Positions 59,016-64,000 of a DNA stretch of 64,000 bases are shown here, piece after piece. The stretch lies in assembly GCF_006334915.2 (NCBI RefSeq), contig NZ_VDMA02000005.1:1-64000 (forward strand), read 5' to 3'. Under the pieces are notes generated by a model. That model did no database searches. It saw only the letters and a list, made by a program, of their open reading frames with translations, and had not been told where the DNA came from. This DNA is from Microbispora catharanthi (GTDB lineage Bacteria; Actinomycetota; Actinomycetes; Streptosporangiales; Streptosporangiaceae). The translations under genes and the position numbers were made by a program. How positions within the stretch are numbered: the stretch's first letter is position 1; each line of letters starts with the position of its first letter.

Positions 59016-59816
59016 TTGACCACGCCCGCCGTCGAGGAACCTCCAGCCGAACAGACCACCGCGACGGCCGTACCCATGCCGGCGCCCGCCCCGGAGACTG
59101 CGTCCACCCCTGCCCCCGTCCAGGCAGACCCGCCGCTGCAGGAGCGCCCACCGCTCCCAGAGGAACGTCCCGCTGTCACAGCTCCGGCGCAAGAGCTTGG
59201 CGATGCGGGTCCCGAGCATGATGAGGACTACGAACAGGAGAAGCCCGAGCCCGAGCGGGAAGAGGCGGAAAGGCCTCGTACCCGCCCGGTGTCTCGCGGT
59301 GCCGTCTCCCGCATGCCGTCGGCGCGCGCCATTCTGGAGTTGCCGCGGGTGCCCGCGTCCGTGTCTTCGGGAGTGACTCTCGGGCAGGCGGGTCGTGCGG
59401 TTGCCGCGTCGTATCTCCTCGCTTCCGAGGGGGACGAGCGGTGGGCTAAGTTCTCCATCCGTCTCCCGGAGGACCTGCACCGGCGGTCGGTGCGGGCGAT
59501 GAACCGACTCCGCAAGATGCTGAGAAGGCGGGGGCTCGGCACGAACCACGTGTGGAACTCCGCCCTGGCGGTGATGACGCCGGCGGACCTTGATGTATGC
59601 GTCGAGTGGGCACGGGCCCGCCGGCAGGCCAGCGATGGCATCGAGGCGCCGTCCCGATCGACGACCGTGCACCCTGCGGTGAAGGAAGCGATGACCGACC
59701 TCGAGGGCGACCTGCGCGAGCACGCCCGGCACGGTCTCGTCCGGTACCTCATCGCGGAGATCATCAGCCGGTTCCTGGACCGGCTGGAGGCGGAACTGCC
59801 GGACGCCAACAGCTAG
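59016..59816 (+). CDS. ribbon-helix-helix-like protein with Pro-rich N-terminus
   Basis: 266 residues from a TTG at 59016. The first ~90 are Pro/Glu/Ala-rich and disordered. The core has WAKFSIRLPEDLHRRSVRAM, a strand-helix layout like plasmid ribbon-helix-helix DNA-binding proteins, then NRLRKMLRRRGLGTNHVWNS and a helical C-terminus. It may serve element partition or transfer control. Such proteins are common on actinomycete integrative and conjugative elements. Start codon uncertain. Confidence 0.6.
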   Translation: MTTPAVEEPPAEQTTATAVPMPAPAPETASTPAPVQADPPLQERPPLPEERPAVTAPAQELGDAGPEHDEDYEQEKPEPEREEAERPRTRPVSRGAVSRMPSARAILELPRVPASVSSGVTLGQAGRAVAASYLLASEGDERWAKFSIRLPEDLHRRSVRAMNRLRKMLRRRGLGTNHVWNSALAVMTPADLDVCVEWARARRQASDGIEAPSRSTTVHPAVKEAMTDLEGDLREHARHGLVRYLIAEIISRFLDRLEAELPDANS

Positions 59817-59916
59817 GCAGTGCAGGATTGACGGCTCGGCGCCGAACAAATCAAAAAGGAAGGGCGCACCGCCGGTCAGACGACCGACGGTGCCCCCTTC
59901 TGATGCGCCCCGCTAC

Positions 59917-60031
59917 CTGCGAGAGGACGAGCAGACCGCGCACCTGGCCGAGGTCTACGGGGCGGAGGTGTCCAAGCAAACCATCTCCACCATCACCGAC
60001 AAGGTGATCGAGGGCATGACCCGGCACCCCA
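59917..60031 (+). pseudogene. IS256-family transposase fragment (N-terminal/catalytic side)
   Basis: HLAEVYGAEVSKQTISTITD then KVIEGMTRHP matches the Mutator/IS256 motif IYG-EVSKQTISTITDKV-EGM. The rest has been lost. Together with the tail at 50014 it shows that at least two IS256 copies were once present. Confidence 0.75.
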
Positions 60032-60260
60032 TCAGCGGGCCCGTTTCGTCGCGGTGGCCGAGGCCCCGGACATGGCGCGTGAGAGCGCCAACGGCCGGCT
60101 TGCCGGTGCTCTGTGCGCGGTGGCGCAACCACCGAGCCGACGTTGCCGCGCGCGTCCGGGTGGTGGGCATGGTGAGATAATCCCTGCTCAGGTGCGCGGC
60201 CGGTCGTTCGACTGCTCAGCGCGGCAGGACAAGGGACGCAGCGGGAGGCGGGCGGCGGTA

Positions 60261-63038
60261 GTGGCAGGCGTAGGCGTCGATCCGACCGGACTGGTCGGTC
60301 GAGACCGCGAGCTCGCCGAGCTCGTGACGTTCCTGGACACGGCCGGGACGGACGGAGCCGCCATCCTGCTCACCGGTGATCCGGGGGTGGGCAAGACGGC
60401 GCTCCTGGACGCGACCGCCGAGCTGGCGGTCGCGAAGGGGTTCCGGGTCGTCCGCGGCAGCGGCGTCGAGTACGAGACGGACATCAGCTTCGCGGGGCTC
60501 CACCAGCTCATCGTCTCGCTGTCGCCCGAGCTCGGTCGTCTGCCGCGTCCCATGAGAGAGGCCCTCGAAGTCGCGCTCGGTCTCGGTGCCGGCCTCGCGC
60601 CGAGCCGGATCGCCGTCCTGAACGCCGCACTGTCGCTGTTCGCCGAGGCCGCGAAGGAGCGGCCGCTGCTCCTCGTCGTCGACGATCTTCATGTCATCGA
60701 CGACGCGAGCCGATCCGCGGTGGGTTTCGTCGCCAGAAGACTAGACGGTCACCGCATCGGGCTGCTCGCCTCCCGGCGAGCGGAATCCGGCGCGTCGTTC
60801 CAGCCCACCGGCCTGGCGGAGCTCCAAGTCGCGCCGCTCAACGACGCGGACGCACTGCGACTGCTGTCCCGGCGCTTCACTCACCTCCCTCGCCGGGTCC
60901 TCCGGACAGTGGCGAGAGAGGCACAGGGGAACCCCCTCGCCCTGCTCGAGTTCGCCGGATCCACCACGGTGTCCGGTGATCCCCACGGCGCAGGTGCGGG
61001 GTGGGCGAGCGGCCCGGCGCGAGACGTCCGTGCTCTGTACGCCGCCCGCGTCGAGCGACTACCGCGGCGAACGCGCGATCTGCTCCTGTTCGCGGCTCTC
61101 GAGGGCTCAGGCGACATCGGCGTTCTCGAGGCGGCCGGCGGGCCGGGTGGGCTCGACGGACTCGCTCCCGCTGAGCGCGACCACCTGGTCAAGGTCGCGG
61201 AGAACGGCCGCGTCGTGCGCTTCCGGCATCCGCTGGTCAGGTCCGCGGTGGTCGACGGCTCTACCGGCGAGCAGCGGCGCAGCGCCCACCGCCGGCTGGC
61301 CGACGCGCTGGTCGACCAGCCCGAACGCCGCGGTGATCACCTCGCGAGAGCCACGACGGCGCCCGACGAGACGGTCGCCACCGTCATCGAGTCGGCGGCC
61401 CAGAGCAGCCTGCGACGCGGCGACGCCGCCGGTGCCATCGCGAGGCTGCGGCGTGCGGCCGAGCTGAGTCCCGACCAGGCGGCCCGGAGACGCCGCCTGT
61501 CGCAGGCCGCCTACGTCGCCGCCTGGCTCGCGGGCCACCTGGAGATCTCGCACGAGATCATGCGCGAGGTGCAGGGCGACCCGGCGGCTCGGTCGCTCGC
61601 GGCGGCCGCAACCGCCGGCTTTCTCGTGCTCGTCACGGAGGGTGACGCGGACACCGCCCACGCCATCCTGATGAAGGCGATCGAACAGGCTCCGATCCCG
61701 TCCGGCCTGCCACGCGGCGAGCTGGAGACCGCGCTGTTCACCCTGACGCTCGCCAGCGAGTACTCGGGCCGGCCGGAGCACTGGCGGCCGCTGGTCGACC
61801 TGCTCGCGCGGTTCCCCGACGCGCCGCCCGCCGCCGCGGTGTCGCTGGCGCGGATCCACCACGACCCCGGCGCCGTCACCGACGATCTGCTGCGCCGCCT
61901 GGACGACGAGATCGCGCAGCTCAAGGACCAGACCGACGCCGACGTGGTCATCCGCACCGCGCTGGCCGCCTCGTACCTCGATCGCCTCCCCGGCTGTCGC
62001 GAGGCCGTGTCCCGCGTCATCGGCGACGGCCGCGACGGCGGCGTGGTCGGAGCGAGCATGCCGGGCCTGATCTTCGTCGCGCTGGACGACCTCGACGTCG
62101 GCCGGTGGCCGTCGTCGGCGGACGCCGCAGCCGAACTCATCGCGCTGTGCGAGGAGACGGCGTACGACCTGTTCGGCCAGGTGGGGCACTACGTCGCCGC
62201 GATGGTCGCGGCCCAGCGCGGCGACCTCGACGTGTGCCGTGACCACTGCGAGAAGATCTGGAGCTGGTCGGGGCCCCGGGGCCTGCGACGGATGGAGAAC
62301 TGCGCCCACCAGGCGGCGGCGCGGGCGGCCCTCGGGGCCGCCGACTTCGAGACGGCCTTCCGGCACGCCACGGCGATCTGCACCGCGGGTGTGCTGCCGC
62401 CCTTCAACCCGGAGGCCGTGTGGTCCGCACCGGATCTCGTCGAGGCGGCCCTGCGCTCCGGGCGCCTCGACGAGGCGCGACGGCACGCGGACGCAATGCG
62501 CAGCGCCGGCGTCGCCCGCCTCTCGTCGCGGTTCGCGCTGAGCTCGGCCACGGTCGCGGCGATGACGTCGGCTCCCGAGGTCATGGCTCAGCGCTTCGAG
62601 GAGGCACTCGCGGTGCCGGGCATCGAGCAGTGGCCCTTCGAGGTCGGCCGTGCTCACCTGGCGTACGGCGAGAGGTTGCGCCGTCAAGGACTCAACCGCG
62701 ACGCCCGCGTGCAGCTGACCGCGGCCCGCAGCCGCTTCGAGCAGCTCGGGGCCCGTTCGTGGGAGGCCCGGGCCGCGGCGGAGCTTCGAGCCACCGGGAT
62801 GACGCGGACCGCCCGGAGCAAGGCCGGCGCGACCCTCACCCCGCAGGAGCTGGAGGTCGCCAGGCTCGCGGCGACAGGGCTGTCGAACCCGGAGATCGCG
62901 TCGCGGCTGTTCCTCTCGCCACGAACCGTCTCGTCACACCTGTACCGCCTGTTCCCCAAGCTGGGAATCACGTCACGTGCCGCGCTCCGCGACGCTCTCG
63001 AGGCGCTGCCCCCGGAGCCCCCGACCGCACGGCCGTAA
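60261..63038 (+). CDS. large ATP-binding LuxR-family regulator (LAL type)
   Basis: 925 residues from GTG 60261. GLVGRDRELAELVTFLDTAG and Walker A LTGDPGVGKTALLDATAEL start the AAA domain, with Walker B LLLVVDDLHVIDDASR. A long TPR-like region follows. The C-terminal LuxR helix-turn-helix is LTPQELEVARLAATGLSNPE, SPRTVSSHLYRLFPKLGITS. It is likely an ATP-dependent activator of nearby genes. The alpha/beta-hydrolase gene lies 158 bases downstream on the same strand. Confidence 0.9.
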   Translation: MAGVGVDPTGLVGRDRELAELVTFLDTAGTDGAAILLTGDPGVGKTALLDATAELAVAKGFRVVRGSGVEYETDISFAGLHQLIVSLSPELGRLPRPMREALEVALGLGAGLAPSRIAVLNAALSLFAEAAKERPLLLVVDDLHVIDDASRSAVGFVARRLDGHRIGLLASRRAESGASFQPTGLAELQVAPLNDADALRLLSRRFTHLPRRVLRTVAREAQGNPLALLEFAGSTTVSGDPHGAGAGWASGPARDVRALYAARVERLPRRTRDLLLFAALEGSGDIGVLEAAGGPGGLDGLAPAERDHLVKVAENGRVVRFRHPLVRSAVVDGSTGEQRRSAHRRLADALVDQPERRGDHLARATTAPDETVATVIESAAQSSLRRGDAAGAIARLRRAAELSPDQAARRRRLSQAAYVAAWLAGHLEISHEIMREVQGDPAARSLAAAATAGFLVLVTEGDADTAHAILMKAIEQAPIPSGLPRGELETALFTLTLASEYSGRPEHWRPLVDLLARFPDAPPAAAVSLARIHHDPGAVTDDLLRRLDDEIAQLKDQTDADVVIRTALAASYLDRLPGCREAVSRVIGDGRDGGVVGASMPGLIFVALDDLDVGRWPSSADAAAELIALCEETAYDLFGQVGHYVAAMVAAQRGDLDVCRDHCEKIWSWSGPRGLRRMENCAHQAAARAALGAADFETAFRHATAICTAGVLPPFNPEAVWSAPDLVEAALRSGRLDEARRHADAMRSAGVARLSSRFALSSATVAAMTSAPEVMAQRFEEALAVPGIEQWPFEVGRAHLAYGERLRRQGLNRDARVQLTAARSRFEQLGARSWEARAAAELRATGMTRTARSKAGATLTPQELEVARLAATGLSNPEIASRLFLSPRTVSSHLYRLFPKLGITSRAALRDALEALPPEPPTARP

Positions 63039-63196
63039 GGTCCACCGGCCGGGTCGCGGTACTGCCACGGCCCTGACGTAAGCATCCGGCGATCACATGG
63101 CAGTCAGCTGACGGAGGCTGTCGGAGACCGCGCTGAGCCACCCTCGTAGGTACATCAAGCCGCCCGGCACTCGGGCGAGACCGCGAGGAGCACACC

Positions 63197-64000
63197 ATGC
63201 CGTCCGTCACCACCGGCGAGGGAGCCGAGATCTTCTACAAGGACTGGGGCTCGGGCCGGCCGGTCATGTTCCACCACGGCTGGCCGCTGAGCTCGGACGA
63301 CTGGGACGCCCAGCTGCTGTTCCTCGTCCGGCAGGGCTACCGCGTCATCGCCCACGATCGCCGTGGGCACGGACGTTCCGCCCAGGTCGGTGAGGGGCAC
63401 GACATGGACCACTACGCGGCGGACGCCGCCGCCGTCGTGGCGCACCTCGACCTGCACGACGTCGTCCACGTCGGCCACTCCACCGGCGGGGGAGAGGTCG
63501 CCCGGTACGTCGCGAGGCACGGTGCCGGTCGAGTCGCCAAGGCCGTCCTCATCGGAGCGGTCCCGCCGCTCATGGTCCAGACGGAATCGAACCCGGGAGG
63601 GCTGCCGATCGAGGTCTTCGACGGCTTCCGCGAGGGCGTGGCCACCGACCGCTCCCAGTTCTACCTCGACCTCGCCTCGGGGCCGTTCTACGGGTTCAAC
63701 CGCCCGGGCGCGGACGCGTCCCAGGGCGTCATCTGGAACTGGTGGCGCCAGGGGATGGCCGGCAGCGCGCAGGCGCACTACGAGGGGATCAAGGCGTTCT
63801 CGGAGACCGACTTCACCGAGGACCTCCAGGCGATCGACGTGCCCACGCTCATCCTGCACGGTGACGACGATCAGATCGTGCCGATCGCCGACTCCGCCGA
63901 GCTGTCGGTCACGTTGGTCGAGAACGCGACCCTGAAGGTCTATCCGGGCCTGTCGCACGGCATGTGCACCGTGAACGCCGAGACCATCAACGCCGACCTC
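63197..64000 (+). CDS. alpha/beta hydrolase of the non-heme chloroperoxidase type, cut by the right edge
   Basis: The first 268 residues are visible; the stop lies beyond the window. [20 protein letters not shown] contains the oxyanion HGWP motif, nucleophile Ser is in [14 protein letters not shown], acid in [11 protein letters not shown], and His in LSHGMCT. This family (cofactor-free haloperoxidases/arylesterases) hydrolyses esters and can perhydrolyse. GAGGAGCACACC precedes the ATG. It follows the LAL regulator. Confidence 0.9.
   Translation, partial: MPSVTTGEGAEIFYKDWGSGRPVMFHHGWPLSSDDWDAQLLFLVRQGYRVIAHDRRGHGRSAQVGEGHDMDHYAADAAAVVAHLDLHDVVHVGHSTGGGEVARYVARHGAGRVAKAVLIGAVPPLMVQTESNPGGLPIEVFDGFREGVATDRSQFYLDLASGPFYGFNRPGADASQGVIWNWWRQGMAGSAQAHYEGIKAFSETDFTEDLQAIDVPTLILHGDDDQIVPIADSAELSVTLVENATLKVYPGLSHGMCTVNAETINADL

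Noticed and set aside
59016..59816. ParB or replication initiator
   Set aside because: No ParB box or Rep motif is visible; only a ribbon-helix-helix-like strand/helix can be supported.

Overview
The window is high-GC actinomycete DNA, with GTG starts, GGAGG-type ribosome sites and Streptomyces/Streptosporangiales-type families (ECF-SigG, DUF6223, P1B-5 ATPase, AAA-LuxR regulators). I cannot fix the genus from sequence alone. It contains no rRNA genes, no intact tRNA and no CRISPR array.

Layout. (1) 0-9 kb, redox and low-oxygen genes: a NarL-type response regulator cut by the left edge, a bifunctional AdhE, a DUF2218 membrane protein, a methyltransferase/TetR pair, a DoxX protein, an exported double rubrerythrin and a small gene coupled to an MFS exporter. 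(2) 8.9-15.3 kb, metal efflux: a P1B-4 ATPase divergent from an ArsR repressor with NmtR-like ligand spacing, a second TetR/methyltransferase pair, and a P1B-5 ATPase with a C-terminal hemerythrin domain. (3) 15.3-18.7 kb, a cst-like persulfide locus: TauE/SafE transporter, rhodanese-DUF2892, metallo-beta-lactamase/rhodanese and a CsoR-family repressor with CstR-type cysteines, with three near-identical palindromic operators. (4) 18.9-21.3 kb, a SigG-type ECF sigma operon with a DUF899 protein. (5) 21.4-33 kb: a decayed LacI gene beside a GH-A glycosidase with CBM13, an ATP-binding regulator, a quinone reductase, a StyA/StyB monooxygenase with an AraC regulator, and a two-component system. (6) 33-36 kb: two tandem DUF6223 genes with duplicated leaders around a sulfotransferase remnant, then a frameshifted tyrosine integrase. 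(7) 35.9-43.7 kb: a giant exported protein ending in a NucA/NucB DNase domain, with a small downstream gene that is a candidate immunity gene. (8) 43.9-54 kb: IS5, IS256, DNA-methylase and NlpC/P60 fragments among an SGNH hydrolase, an AAA-LuxR regulator, a DUF1963 protein and two SDRs with a TetR repressor. (9) 54.3-56.8 kb: rtcB and prfH, a known type of ribosome-repair pair, with two unrecognised small genes in line behind them. (10) 57.4-60 kb: the 3' half of tRNA-Pro(GGG) with its terminator, marking an integration boundary, then pentapeptide-repeat and ribbon-helix-helix-like genes and an IS256 fragment. (11) 60-64 kb: a second AAA-LuxR regulator and an alpha/beta hydrolase cut by the right edge.

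The most interesting items are the rtcB-prfH cluster with its small followers, the giant DNase with its candidate immunity gene, the CstR-type persulfide regulon, the hairpin touching the styA ribosome site, and the tRNA-Pro boundary, which predicts an intact tRNA beyond the right edge.
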